A stretch of 64,000 bases of DNA from NCBI RefSeq assembly GCF_020085105.1, contig NC_058056.1, positions 14,241,929-14,305,928 of the forward strand, read 5' to 3'. Below the pieces are notes generated by a model that was not told the DNA's origin, searched no databases, and saw nothing but the letters and a program-made list of their open reading frames with translations. This document shows positions 45,118-57,655 of the stretch, piece after piece. The position numbers were made by a program, and so were the translations under genes. The DNA comes from Siniperca chuatsi. Taxonomy: Eukaryota; Chordata; Actinopteri; Centrarchiformes; Sinipercidae. Within the stretch, counting starts at the first letter, position 1. Each line of letters begins with the position of its first letter.

Positions 45118-45427
45118 ACCTATAAGTTCTGCATACATGATTTGACAATTATTAGGTTACGTTTTGAGTCCATGTGAAATATTTTTTTCGTTAAATGTTG
45201 TTATGTTAGAAAAAAAACAATTACTAACAAAGACATTTTGTGTATCAGTGTCTCTGTGTATAGTATTATTGCTCTGTGTGTCCCACACAGCCAGTGATTT
45301 CAATGATGTCGCTGTTATTGCCTAAATTAATGTATCCGCCAGTGGAGATTTGCATGTAGATTGTGCTGGAGTAGCAGCCTTATACATGGTCTACGGTAGG
45401 AACCCAGCCACTACCTGCCACAAAAGC

Positions 45428-45593
45428 GAAGAAGAAGAAGAAGAAGAAGAAGAAGAAGAAGAAGAAGAAGAAGAAGAAGAAGAAGAAGAAGAAGAAGAAG
45501 AAGAAGAAGAAGAAGAAGAAGAAGAAGAAGAAGAAGAAGAAGAAGAAGAAGAAGAAGAAGAAGAAGAAGAAGAAGAAGAAGAAGAAGAAGAAG
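45428..45593 (+). repeat. (GAA)n trinucleotide tract, about 55 units
   Basis: About 166 nt of uninterrupted GAA, just inside the left target-site duplication of the LINE and about 560 bp from the ubr1 start codon. Long GAA/TTC can form triplex DNA, as in the FXN expansion; no effect is shown here. Confidence 0.96.
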
Positions 45594-45832
45594 ACTTCCC
45601 GTGGAGGAGCGAGGCGCTGAATTCGAGTGACTGTCGGCGTCTTATCTAGGACTGGCGGTTGGCATAAACTGGTTTGTGACTGGATCGGGATGACAACACA
45701 GGTAGAAAATGAGGAAGACGATATGTAGTTTGATGACTGGACTCCGGTTTGTAGAAGAGGGAGAGGTAAAGCAAAGACGAGACAAAGAAGAGGAGGTGAG
45801 GGCGTCTGCCAGCCAGAGCAGTAAAAGAAGCT

Positions 45833-45833
<1 letters not shown>

Positions 45834-45863
<30 letters not shown>
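45834..45863. repeat. (GA)n microsatellite
   Basis: Thirty bases of GA repeats within the 5' part of the LINE. Confidence 0.95.
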
Positions 45864-45864
<1 letters not shown>

Positions 45865-48800
45865 AATTTAAAATAATACTTAAATTCAGGAGGGAAGATG
45901 AGCAAGTGAATATAAGCTCAATAGCTTTATCTAGGGAGCTGAAAAAGAAGTTAAGAGGAGTAGAAATGGCCAAGATTCTTCGAGATGGGAACCTGTTGAT
46001 AAAATGTAGAGATGAAGAACAGAGAATATAAAGCTTTGCAGGTTGAAAGTATTTGCAAAAGAACAGTTTGTGAAAGAAGAGTTCTGGGTGAGATTAAAGT
46101 TACCCGGGGAGTGATAACAGGCAGTCCCACTGATGATCTGGAGAAACTCAAACAAGGTATTCATCTAGGCGGGGTGAGGAGACTAAAGAGATAGTTAAAG
46201 ACAGTCAGTGGTGAGAGAATAGAAAGTTTGTCAGTACTTCTGGATAAAATAAAGATAGGCTGTATGAGTTTCCCAGTCAGGGCTTATGTTCCTCCTCCGC
46301 TACGGTGTTACAAATGCCAGAGGTATGGGCATATAGCGATGGTGTGCAAAGGTGTGCCAAATGCGAAGGGGATCATAGATTTAGGGAATGTGGAGATAAT
46401 GTGCAGGCTAAATGTCGTAATTGTGGTGGATAACATAGTGCGGCATTTGGGGGTTGTGAAGTCAGGAAAAGAGCAGTGGAAATTCAACAAGTAAAAACCA
46501 CTAACAACATAAGTTATGCTGAAGCAGTGAAGACGGTGCAAAGACAAAAGGGAATGGAAGAAACAGACAAAACCAGTCAAAAAATTCAAGACCAGAAGGA
46601 GGTCAAAGAGGGCAAACTACTGAACTGACAGTAGATAAGCTGCTTATGTAATCAACTGTGCAGATCAAGTTAAACACAACACAGAGAAAGTCAAAATAAT
46701 TGTGAAGGGAGCTGAAAAATTCTTGGCTAAGAAAGATCCGTCCTGGGAACAAATCAACAAAAGACTTGAGGCAGAAGGGAAACCGGGGGTCTTGGGAGAA
46801 GGAACCTAATCATTATTCATCAATGGAAAGCAAGGAGTTTAATAGCAAACGCTCAGGAATTTAAAGGATTTGTTAAAGGTCTCAGAAAGAAACCGGAAAT
46901 AATATGTATTCAAGAAACATGGCTTAAGCCTGCATTAGAGCTTGTAATAAAAGGATATAATAGTATACAGAGATAGAGTGGAGGGAAATGGAGGAGGCTG
47001 TATAGTATTTGTGAAACAAGAAATGCAATCTAGAGTACTGAAGAAAGGAAACAATTTGGAAATGATAGTAATGGAAGTTTGGACAAAAGATGGTACTATT
47101 AAAATAGTACATTTTTACAATCTTTGCAAAAAGCTTTCATTAGAAGTACTGGAGGAATTAGCTGTAAATCTAGAAGGAAAAGTTATTTGTTGTGGAGATT
47201 TTAATGCTCATAGTACATTATGCGGAAGCTATAATGATGGAAATGGAGAAGTGATTGAAGAGCTAATAGAAATCAGAAATCTAATATGCCTCAATGATGG
47301 AAATGGTACCAGAATAGATGTTAGTAATGGTACAGCCATAGATCTTACTTTAGTGTCAGAAACAGTGGCAGGTATTTGCACGTGGGAAATTGTAAGAGAA
47401 ACAACAGTAGGAAGTGACCACTATCCTATATTAACTAAAGTAGTGCTGAGTACGGAAGAATATGGTACTGGAGGAGTAGATCGATGGGTTTTTAGCAGTG
47501 CTGATTGCGAAAAATGTAAGAAGATTAGTGATAAAGAATTGCAAAAAGTTGATGTTAATCAAGATGTTGATGAACTAAATATTTCTGTGTGTGAAGCCAT
47601 TCTAGGGGCAGCAAAGCAAACGATTCAAAGGAAAGAAGGTAAGCATAAAAAGAAAATCGTACCATGGTGGACAAAGGTGATAAAATCACTAAATAAAGCT
47701 TTTAAAATGGTAAAAAAAAGAACTCACAATTTTCAGAATCTTATTGAATATAAAAGGTTGCAAGCTAAGGTAAGGAAAACAATTAAAAAGGCAAAGAAGG
47801 AGTTGTGGAGGAAGGTTTGTAACTCAGAAGGAAGAGAAACAGAAATTGCTGCAATAAGGGGAATGATAAAAAGAATGAATGGGATTAAAAGAGAGTATGA
47901 ATATCCAGTCTTAGTGGACAATGGAACTGCAGCTGTGACAGACGAGGACAAAGCAGAGATGTTGGCACAAACTTTTGTTAAAATCCACAGTTCTAATAAT
48001 AATAGTGAAGAGGGGCGAAGGGAAAATACAATAGCTGAGAATAAGGAACTACTACAGCAAAATGAAGATACCAATGATTTAACAAATATACCGTTCACAA
48101 ATACAGAACTGAATCGTGCTCTCAGGAAAACTAAGATGTCAACACCGGGGAAAGATCAGATATGTTACATTATGATAAATCATTTTAGTGAATCATCGAA
48201 GGACATCCTACTGGAACTATATAATAAGGTTTGGGAGAAGGAAAATTGCCACAAGTCTGGAAAGAAGCTGTTGTAGTTCCGATACGCAAGCCAGGAAAAC
48301 ATTGCACAAACCCAGGGAATTATGGGCCTATTGCCTTAACCTCCAATGTATCCAAAATAATGGAGAGAATGATAAATGTAAGATTGACGTATTAAATGGA
48401 AAGCAAAGGCTATGTATCAAAATATCAGAGTGGATTCAGAAGAGGCAGAAATACCATGGACCCTGCTTTATGTTTAGAACATGAAATAAGGAAAGCGCAG
48501 ATTAATAGGGAAAGCATAGTGGCCATCTTTTTTGATATAGAGAAGGCTTATGATATGATGTGGAAGGAAGGATTAAAGGCCTGACGTATAGGTGGATCAT
48601 GAACTTTTTATACGGAAGATCAATTCAGGTAAAAATAGGGAGGTGTTATTCAGGAAAAAATTGGTTGAAAATGGAACTCCTCAAGGGAGTATAGAAATGA
48701 CAGTAATTTAAAATTATATAATCAAGAATTGGAGAGAATGAAACAATTTAAATTGCTAGGGTTGTGGTTTGATGAAAGAATCACATGGGCAGTACATATT

Positions 48801-50433
48801 CAGAAGGTAACTGACAAGTGTAAAAAAAAGTATTAAATGTAATAAAAAGTCTGGTGGGAAGTGAATGGGGGGTGGAGAGATCAGCATTGAAAACCATCTA
48901 CATAGGATTAATAAGATCAGTATTAGATTATGGGTGTGTAGCGTTTGGATCCGCAGCAAGTACATCTCTCAGAAAGTTAGACAAGATTCAATATCAGGCT
49001 TTAAGACTATGTTCAGGTGTCATCAGAACAACCCCAACATCAGCATTACAAGTGGAAATGGGAGAAATGCCACTGGAATTAAGGAGAATACAGCTATCGT
49101 TAAACTACTGGGTTAATTTAAAAGGACATAATGAAGATTATCCAATGCTAAATGCACTAAAACCCTGTTGGGAAAAGGAGAGGAGAGAAACAAAAAGTTT
49201 TGGATGGACAATTGAGCAGAAAGCAGAAGAACTAGAAATAAATGAACTAAAGATTAGTCCAACAGTCCCACTCCCAGTAATACATCCTTGGATGCTCCCT
49301 GACCCGACTGTAGATCTCACATTGCTTGCAAAAAGAACAAAGATAAGGAGCTTATTTTACATCCACAGATAATACAGACCTATATAGAAAGTATCTATTT
49401 CAGCTATGTTCAAATTTATACAGATGCTTCAAAGAACACAGCTAACAAAATTGGTATTTCATTCATAATTCCAGATTTCAACGTTAAAATTGGCAAACGA
49501 ATCAGTGATGGAGTATCGGTGTATACTGGGGAGATGCTGGTGATTTTGTTAGCATTGCAACGGGTTGAAGATGTGAGACCTTTGAGAGCAGTAATATGCT
49601 TTGATTCCAGCTCATCATTAATCAGCTGGAAACACAGCCATTCAGACAGCAGACCAGATGTCTTAATAGAGATACAACAAACACTATATAGAATTCAAAT
49701 GATGGGGCTAAATATGACATTTGTATGGATACCAGCACATGTAGGAATCAAAGCAAACGAAAAGGCTGACAAGTGTGCAAAAGAAGCCACAAAAACAAAT
49801 CACATTGACATTACAGTAGCCCTTAGTAAAACGGAAATGAAAACCACAGTTACGGATAAGTTGAAAGAAAGGTGGCGAAAGCAGTGGGAAGAAGAGAGAA
49901 CAGGAAGGTGATTATACAACATTCAAAGAAAAGTAGGTCTGATGAGGAAAACGTGGAGAACCAGGAAAGATGAAACAATAATATCCAGGCTACGTTTTGG
50001 GCACACAAGATTAAAAAGTACATTATGTAAAATAGGAAAACATAATGCAGGACAATGTACATTCTGTGATCAAGAAGAAACGTTAGAACATGTTATGATT
50101 CACTGTCCAAAATATGATGCTGAGAGAAGAAAATTGACACTGCACCTTAAAGAAATAAAGATGAGGTTTGATTTACGAGCTCTTTTACAAAGAAGTTCTA
50201 GAGAGAAGTGTTATCTATTAACACTTCTTAAATAAAGAGAATTTAACTATGGTTTGTTTTATTTAATTTTAATTTTTTTATTGGATTTTCTCAGTTTATT
50301 TTCTTTTATTTAATCATTAGTGAATGTATAGTTAGTGTCCCGATCTACACTCCATTCCAGTTGGTGGCGGTAATGCACCATAACTTTGGTTGCCAACCGC
50401 CATAAAACTTTACGTAGAAGAAGAAGACCCCAG

Positions 50434-50450
50434 CCACTAGAGGGCGCTGG
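50434..50450 (+). promoter_or_regulatory. CTCF-like motif upstream of atxn3
   Basis: CCACTAGAGGGCGCTGG matches the CTCF core at every position. It sits about 80 bp before the atxn3 start codon and overlaps the right target-site duplication of the LINE. It is on the opposite strand from the motif at 45101, so the pair is divergent. Confidence 0.5.
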
Positions 50451-50530
50451 TCGAGAGTGTCCCTGCTTTTCATGGTGATGAATGCAGCGGGGCTAGAGGT
50501 CAGAGTTGAATGTTTGACAGAAAGCTGAAT

Positions 50531-53413
50531 ATGGATTCCATATTTCACGAGAAAGTAAGTTAAAACGTTTAACTTAAAATATTTAACTACAAGTAATTCG
50601 TCGTGTTTATTCGGGAAGCCTTGGACCATCTGGCGGCGATTTGTTTACCGGCGCTATCTGACCGGTGTTAAGAGATTTGTGGTGGTGTTTGGCAGTATTG
50701 TTGTCTAGACAGCTAAAATGCTAATTGCACCTGCTAGTCAGAGCTTATGAAAAGTTTGTTTTCAGATAGGAGTAACAACGCAGAAAGCTTTGTAACATTT
50801 GCATGCATGTTATTTTTTAAATTAGTAAACGAACTGACTTAAAATTAGCTATGTTAAGCCAGTCTGGTCTTAAAGGAGCATTAAGAGTAGTTGTACGTAA
50901 GCTAGCTGTATGTAGCTCTACTGCTGTATGACTGTTAGCGTAGGGACAGACCAAATCCATTACATTTTATTATTAGCTAATTCTATGTCCATAAAGCTAA
51001 CTAAGTTGTTAAGAAAACAACTATTTCATCGTGCTATCATGTTAGAAGTGTCATCAGCGGCAGTGTCTTAACAATAACCAATCCTTTATTTGTAGCAAGA
51101 GGGCTCTCTTTGCGCCCAACACTGTCTCAACAACCTTCTGCAGGGTGAGTATTTCACTCCTGTAGATCTGTCCTCCATCGCTCATCAGCTTGATGAAGAG
51201 GAGAGAATGAGAATGGCTGAGGGAGGTATGGCCAGTGAGGAGTATAGGACCTTCTTACAGGTGAGGAGACATACTGTATAAGGTAAATGTGAGTGCAGCA
51301 GCCTATTAATACATGCTATTACCTAACAATAACTTTATGCTCTGAATGTGTTTCTAGCAACCATCTGGGAACATGGATGACAGTGGGTTCTTTTCAATAC
51401 AAGTGAGTTTAAGAGATTCACTTTGTCTTGTACAACAGATTAATAACCATTATAAGTTAGTAATATCAATTCCCTTTTCTGTCATCTCATTCCTCTAGGT
51501 AATTAGCAATGCTCTGAGAGTGTGGGGCTTGGAGCTAATTCTCTTCAACAGCCGGGAGTACCAGAGCCTGATGATAAATCCAATGTAAAGTTTCTTTGTC
51601 AAGACTTTATTGTGTGATCTCTTAATCTGTTTTCATATAACTACTTTAGAGTTTAAGTTGATGGTGACAGCTATCCCTACTTTCATGTTTCAGAAATGAG
51701 AAAGCCTTCATTTGCAACTACAAGGAGCACTGGTTTACTATACGCAAACTTGGACAACAGGTATGAGGCACTTGTCATCATAAACAATATGAATACAGCT
51801 TGATTTACTAAAAGTGTTTTGTTTTCATTGCAGTGGTTTAACCTGAATTCACTACTGACTGGACCAGAGTTGATATCAGACACCTATCTAGCCCTTTTCC
51901 TTGCACAGTTACAACAAGAAGGTATTGTAAAATTGACTTTTATTTATAATATGTTTAGATGTCGCAATGCAGAAAAGATTCTAAAAGTTGTATTTGTGCA
52001 GGTTATTCCATATTTGTGATCCGAGGAAACCTCCCTGAGTGTGAAGCAGAGCAGATCCTTGGGATCATGAGAGTGCAGCAGCAGCAGCGGCCAAGGCTTA
52101 TTGGAGAGGATGAGGCCCAGACAAGTGCAGGGTATGTACTATATGTACAGACAGTACAATATGGAGGACCCTGAAATTACTCAAAAAGGAGTATCTTAGT
52201 ATATGTTTCAAGTTGCTAAAAATAAACTTTTGACTTTAAGCCTGATTAAGCCTTGTACTGTGAGCAGCAGGTCAGCAGCACTGAGCCATACAGAGATGGG
52301 CTTTGGTGTGGAGGATGAGGTTGTAGATGACGATGAAGAGCTGAAGAGAGCTCTGGCACTCAGCAGACAGGACATAGATGTGGAAGATGAAGAAGCTGAT
52401 CTTCGCAGGGCCATACAGCTCAGCATGCAAGGTAAAGGATGAGTCATCCAAAGGTTTTAAAATATTATTTTGTTTCTTCATCCAGATTAATTGTAATTAA
52501 TTCATAAACCCACAGTGCTTTACCCATGGATCATATCAATGAGTCAGTTAGTTTTCAGTCTTCACAAATTGTATTCCAGGTTCACAATAATAACATTGTT
52601 TTAAGTATATATTTATCATCATTTTGTGTTTTGCATATCAGTACTGAAAATTAGGTCCTTTTTATAATGTTATAGGAGCAGTGATGAGCAACAAGTCCTC
52701 AGAGTCTGAAATGGGAAATGTGAAATCAGGGAGCCAGTTAGCAGGGAGTGCAGGAGGACAAAAAGGCCAGAATGACACACTCACGGCCGAGGAACTGCGG
52801 AAGAGGAGACAAGCCTATTTTGATCGGTACTTTTAACTGCATGCCTGGTGACTACTGTACATACAGTGGTTGGACACAATATTGTAAACACTTATTAGCA
52901 ATCTAATTCAGTAGTCCTGCAATAAGCATTGCTTTGTAAATTTTATGATGTTAAATTTTATAGTGCAAATGTGTCCTCATTAAAAAAAATTGTTAAAAAT
53001 TACAGCTTATATCAACACCCTTTGATATAAACATTATTGTGGTGGTATTGTTTTGAGGCCATAATTGTTGTTGTTGTATTTGATTTATATTTATAGCTGA
53101 TTGAAGTGTTCATATTATTGTGTGAATGGAAAATGAATGCATGAATTTTGATAGAAATTCTCTCTGTTTACTTCTTAGGCAGCAGCAACACGCTCACCCG
53201 AACATTCCTCAACAACCAGACACAAAATCAACAGGTGGTTCAGGTAAGTTCATCTGATTTTTACTATAAATCTAGTGCAGATTATTTAATGAATTTTATC
53301 AAAAAGCCTATTCAAAAAAGACATGAAATATTCTAACCTAAGCCCTCTTCCCTCTTCTAGGAACAGTTAACACTGGCTCTAAAGAAGACCACCAACAAAA
53401 GCCCAGCCAGTGA
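50531..53413 (+). CDS. atxn3: Ataxin-3 (Josephin-family deubiquitinase)
   Basis: Eleven exons (50531-50554, 51096-51260, 51358-51402, 51499-51584, 51694-51760, 51834-51921, 52002-52131, 52268-52431, 52676-52826, 53179-53243, 53361-53413) give 345 residues. Exon sizes 165, 45, 86, 67 and 88 equal those I recall for human ATXN3. The Josephin catalytic triad is present: Cys14 in GSLCAQHC, the His of YKEHWFTIRK and the Asn of WFNLNSLL. Two ubiquitin-interacting motifs follow (DEELKRALALSRQD, EADLRRAIQLSMQ) and then the VCP/p97-binding RKRR box. The polyglutamine position holds only QQQ followed by HAHPNIPQQ. The protein ends at KPSQ, without the third UIM of the longest human isoform. Ataxin-3 trims ubiquitin chains with VCP in protein quality control. 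The gene is head-to-head with ubr1 across the LINE. Confidence 0.96.
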
Positions 53414-55743
53414 AGAAAGTGTGAAAGGTTTGCCTATGTTGTTTACCAGCTGCCACGATTGGCAACCCCATACAGGGGTAGCTTTGCTCCTTCCTCTAAC
53501 CTTTTGCACATGCGAACATAAGGACAGTCAGAAGGCTGACACGTTTCCCTTGGTTAGTTCGCTGACAGGCTATAGAGAGGAGAACAACGACAAAGAAAAG
53601 CAGAAGTTAGTCTAATCTAACTCACTGAGGCTGGGAAAAGGGTGACCACAGAACTCATGATGCAGTTAATCCAAGTTTGCAATTGCCTTTTTACCATGGC
53701 GCCTTCTATTTCTATTGTATACTGTTTTTTTATTCAAATTTTTCCTCTGGAAGAGATGGAAAGGAATCTTCAGCATACAAAGGGTGTGTTTACTTGAGTG
53801 GGGGTGAATACATACAGAGATGGGTGTTCTGTGAAAGCCATAGGAGACCAATGTTAAGACCAGAGATAGATAATGACAGAGCCTCCTTCCTTTACATTGG
53901 ACTTGCGTTTGTAGGACATGAGATGTGATTCCAACGCCTGCCCCACCAGAACACCATTGTAGTTTTGAAATAATTTATTGTTGCAGTGTACTGAAATATC
54001 CTTTAGCCAGCTGCACTGACATGTGTGGGTCATTTATTCCTGACACCATCAATCATTTTACTTGTGAATGTGAGCTCCCACCGTATTTAGACAACAACAT
54101 ATTTTTGATGTTGTGGCTTTGTTTTTACCTTAAGTGTAAAAGTAGGCATAATGAATAATGTAAGATTACACAGCTCACAAACACTTCATTTAAGGGTGTT
54201 TTCGATGGACAGTGAACAAAATAATTCTATAGAGCTATTTGCTGAATCTAAGATACTTTTGACTGATACATATTTTTCATATCTTGTCCAGAATAAGTTG
54301 ACCTGTAATGGGGAGCAAAGAAGCAATCTGTAAACACCATGAAACTGCAGCTGATAGATAGAATATGTTGTTAATTTTCCCAGCACAGTATGATCACTTA
54401 AACCCCCCAAAAACGTCTGGTATGTCCAACCAGCCTAACTTCTATATGACTTCATCTGTTATTTCTCTGTATAGGGAATTAATTATAAAGAAAAGATTAT
54501 TAAAATGATCATTCTCCTTTTGACGCACCTTCACAAACCATTGATAGTTTTACTCTCGTATATTACAGCCCCTGAAATACTTGTTTAATTGCGCTGATTT
54601 GACTGATTTGAGCAATGTTGTACACATTAGCCATTGGCTGATTTGGAAATATCCAAATCTCATAATTTGTATATTATAAAATCCAAAGAGTGAAACAAAA
54701 CATCAAAAATGTGTCACCATGCATACACTTTAAAGTGTTCATTGTATTTTTTTGCATTTGTTTCTGACTTGTTTAGAATCTCTCTTATTTTCCTCTACAA
54801 GCTTCCATTCAGTCCTGAAAACCAAAATCTGGTTACAACACACAATGTTGACGAAGAAACCACGTTACAGCATTACAACAGTGAAATTTGTTTACAATTA
54901 TTATGTTTTCTGGAACCGATGACCGTTCGGCATGGATATATCTTGAAGCCTCCACGAAAGTATTGGCTGTCATGCAATGTTTGACTTCTTGTGCTGGATG
55001 ACTTCCAAGAAGATTCCCTGATTTTGTAATTTTTTTCCTTTCCTTTGGATCTGTTAGGCATTTTTTTTTCTATTTAAAATGCACTTGTGAAAGAGTATAT
55101 AAAATGTTAGCAGTTGGGTTTTTATCATTCCATTATTTTCACTCACTACATTCTTACAATAAGTACTCACCATTTTTATTAGATTTCACATGTTACCATA
55201 GCACATTCTTTCATTTAATGTATCAGTTCTTGTTCCAGGATTAAACTGACATTCACTCCTCCTGTAGTTTCTCACGTCTCATTTTTTGTAACTTAACGTT
55301 AATATGCAGTTATTGATGGTTCTTGTGACATTACTGGAAAAGAAAAACACCCTTAACTCTATTTGGAACAACACAACATGCGTGGTTAATATGTAACGCT
55401 CAGAGCACACTTGCACTTTGTTTCCCCAAATAATAGATGGAGCTTTCAGACGTAATCTTGCCCAAGCTGAATGGTACGTATGACAGTTAATCGTGAAAAA
55501 AATGTATTTCAGTCAACTATTACATTTCAAAACTGAATTTATGCTAGTGGTTTTGGTGGTAACATAAGTGGAAAAAATATCTTATTTGTGAGATCTAATT
55601 GTCATTTTTTGTAGATGGGTTGGTTATTGTGTTACTGTTCAATTGTGCTTTTTTCATATCTTTTGACATCTACATGTCTGCGTGTTTCAGGTTGTGCACC
55701 CAAACCTTCTCAGACTCAAAGTATGGTTGTACACAAAGTGAAG
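53414..55743. other. atxn3 3' region and serpina10 upstream region
   Basis: Open frames here lack splice context and family similarity. The first part is presumably the atxn3 3' UTR. A splice acceptor (TGTTTCAG) at 55690 lies just before the serpin start, so a non-coding first exon of the serpin gene probably sits in this stretch. No repeat family was recognised. Confidence 0.45.
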
Positions 55744-57376
55744 ATGGGATTTATTTTCATTGTAACCTACATGTGCTTCCTTGCTCCTGTCCACCACGCA
55801 CACCCTCCAAACGCCACCATCTCAGATCTTTCCTTCAAAAATATGGACTTTGCCATGAACCTTTACAGAAAAATATCCAGCTACCATGACAAGAACATCT
55901 TTTTCTCACCTCTGAGCATCTCTACCAGCTTTGCTGCTCTCTTAATGGCTTCTGATGGTGTCACACACGGGGAAATACTGAAAGGACTCAACCTGGAGCA
56001 GCTGGAGCAGCATGACCAGCCAGAACTTATCCCAAAACTCTTTCAACTCCTTAATGAGAACATCACACTGAATGGAAAACTGAAACTGGACCAAAGCATG
56101 GCCCTCTTCATGCGCCAGCAGTTTAGGGTGGAGAAGATATTTGAGGACCAAATCAAGAAGTTTTTTGACGCGGACATCAAAAGTCTAGACTTTGCGGACA
56201 CAAAAGGGAGTATCCACTTCATCAATGAGTATATCAAGCACAAGACGGAGAACAAAGTGACTGAGATGATTTCCACCCTGGATGCACTGACCCAGCTCAT
56301 GTTAATCAACACAATTTTCTTCCAGGGTAAGTTGAATCACTATAGTATAGTTCAGAACTTCTTGGGTCATTAATAACTATGCTTTGACCCCCATTTGTGT
56401 ATTGATCTTTGACCCTTAATAAACTAACAGTAAAATTTCCTCCACAGGCACCTGGCAGATACCTTTCAACCCAAATTTCACTGAAAATGCACCCTTCTAC
56501 ATTGACAACTATAGCATTGTGGAAGTTCCAATGATGTTTAAAGAGGATAAGTTCTACACAATGGACGACGTTCCTCTTGGAGCCAGAGTGCTGAAGCTAC
56601 CATACCACGACGGTGTTTCCATGCTTATCCTGCTACCCAACAAAGGCATGGACTACACTGCAGTTGATGATGAGATCACTGCTGAGAGGTTCCTCAGCTG
56701 GATCAGAAAGCTGCAAAAAATGTGAGCACATAGAAACTTGTGGAAAAATGTCACGTTTTACACCCACCTGTCAGGCTCGTCTTTCTTTAGCTTTTCTACC
56801 ATTTTATTGTCTGTGTTCTGTTGTGTGTTAGCAATTATAATCTTCTCTAGAAAGGTACTGTAAAAAGCACCCAGCAACAAACGTGCAAATACATGATATA
56901 AAATACCTACAGCAACAGATAACAAGTGAGTCTACATGTCTTGTTCACAGCAAACTGGAAGTCAACGTTCCCAAATTCAAAATGGAGGAGTCATATTCCT
57001 TGCACAACCTTCTACCAGATATGGGCATGGCCAGTATCTTCAGTTCTTCAGCCAATTTGACAAAGCTGAGTAAGGACGGTGGCCTCAAAGTGTCAGAGGT
57101 TAGTTTTCAATTCCACTGTGCTGTTACAACATACTTGCATGTTCCAACCTCTGCAGATGACAAATTTTTTCTTTCTACTTAAAATCACAGATGCTGCACA
57201 AGGCTGTGATTGAGGTGGATGAGACAGGGACCACTGCAGCAGCTGCCACAACAATTGGCATCATTCCATATTCCTTACCCAGGACCTTCACTGTCAACAG
57301 ACCATTTTTCTTCTTCATATACCATGAAGACACAAATTGTCTGCTATTCATGGGCAGGGTGATCAACCCCACCTAA
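55744..57376 (+). CDS. serpina10: Serpin A10-like (protein Z-dependent protease inhibitor)
   Basis: Four coding exons (55744-56326, 56448-56721, 56951-57098, 57191-57376) give 396 residues, in the clade A exon layout. The start MGFIFIVTYMCFLAPVHHA is a signal peptide; an in-frame ATG seven codons upstream (55723) is possible. Serpin core marks include NIFFSPLSIS, LMLINTIFFQGTWQ, LPYHDGVSMLILLP, the hinge EVDETGTTAAAAT and the end RPFFFFIYHEDTNCLLFMGRV. The reactive loop aligns IIPY-SLPRTF with human ZPI ITAY-SMPPVI, placing P1 at Tyr362 and P1' at Ser363, the unusual P1 Tyr by which ZPI inhibits factor Xa with protein Z. Neighbourhood to ddx24 fits human 14q32.13. The hinge is intact, so an active inhibitor is expected; it would be secreted, mainly from liver. 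An AATAAA lies at 57466-57471. Confidence 0.88.
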
Positions 57377-57655
57377 TACTAGCAGTCATGACTGTACTGT
57401 TTGAGCTCTGAAGTGTTGTCTTGTGCTGGTCTGTTCTGTAAGCCTACCTATATGTGATACCAATTAATAAAGAAGTGTGCCTTTCTTTTGTATTGAATCA
57501 AATCATTTCAGCTTTCAAATAATATGTGCAAAACACATACTAATTAAGAGCAGGTTGGGTATATACATGTGAGCGCCACAGTAATTGAATCACGTTCCAT
57601 ATAAGTATTATATTAATAAATTACTTAAATTGCAGTTTTCAATCAAATACATCAG

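Larger units (their letters stand above)
45414..50428 (+). mobile_element. I-clade (Nimb-like) LINE with RNase H domain, inactive
   Basis: An 11-bp direct repeat, CCCAGCCACTA, at 45403-45413 and 50429-50439 is a likely target-site duplication and sets the ends. ORF1 remnants show CCHC knuckles (RCYKCQRYGHIAMVC) at about 46290-46480. Endonuclease follows at 46978-47450 (CGDFNAHS, GSDHYPI). Reverse transcriptase remnants (TPGKDQI, FFDIEKAYDM, GTPQGS) run to about 48690, where the segment that should hold YADD is missing. RNase H is at 49400-49820 (YTDAS, GEML, CFDSSS, NEKADKCA), then a C-terminal CCHC (CTFCDQEETLEHVMIHC). The 3' end (GGTGGCGGTAATGCACC ... AACCGCCATAAAA) closes in GAA repeats, as in many fish elements. 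Several stops and frameshifts make it dead. It separates the ubr1 and atxn3 promoters. Confidence 0.88.

Noticed and set aside
45380-45973. 197-aa frame with a poly-Phe run and the opposing 99-aa poly-Glu frame
   Set aside because: Both are translations of the (GAA)n tract; not genes.
53148-53615. Longer alternative ataxin-3 ending read in another frame (SNTLTRTFLNNQTQ, then LTLALKKTTNKS)
   Set aside because: Exon 9 ends in phase 2, which forces the QQQHAHPN frame; the alternative would need a different splice site not seen.
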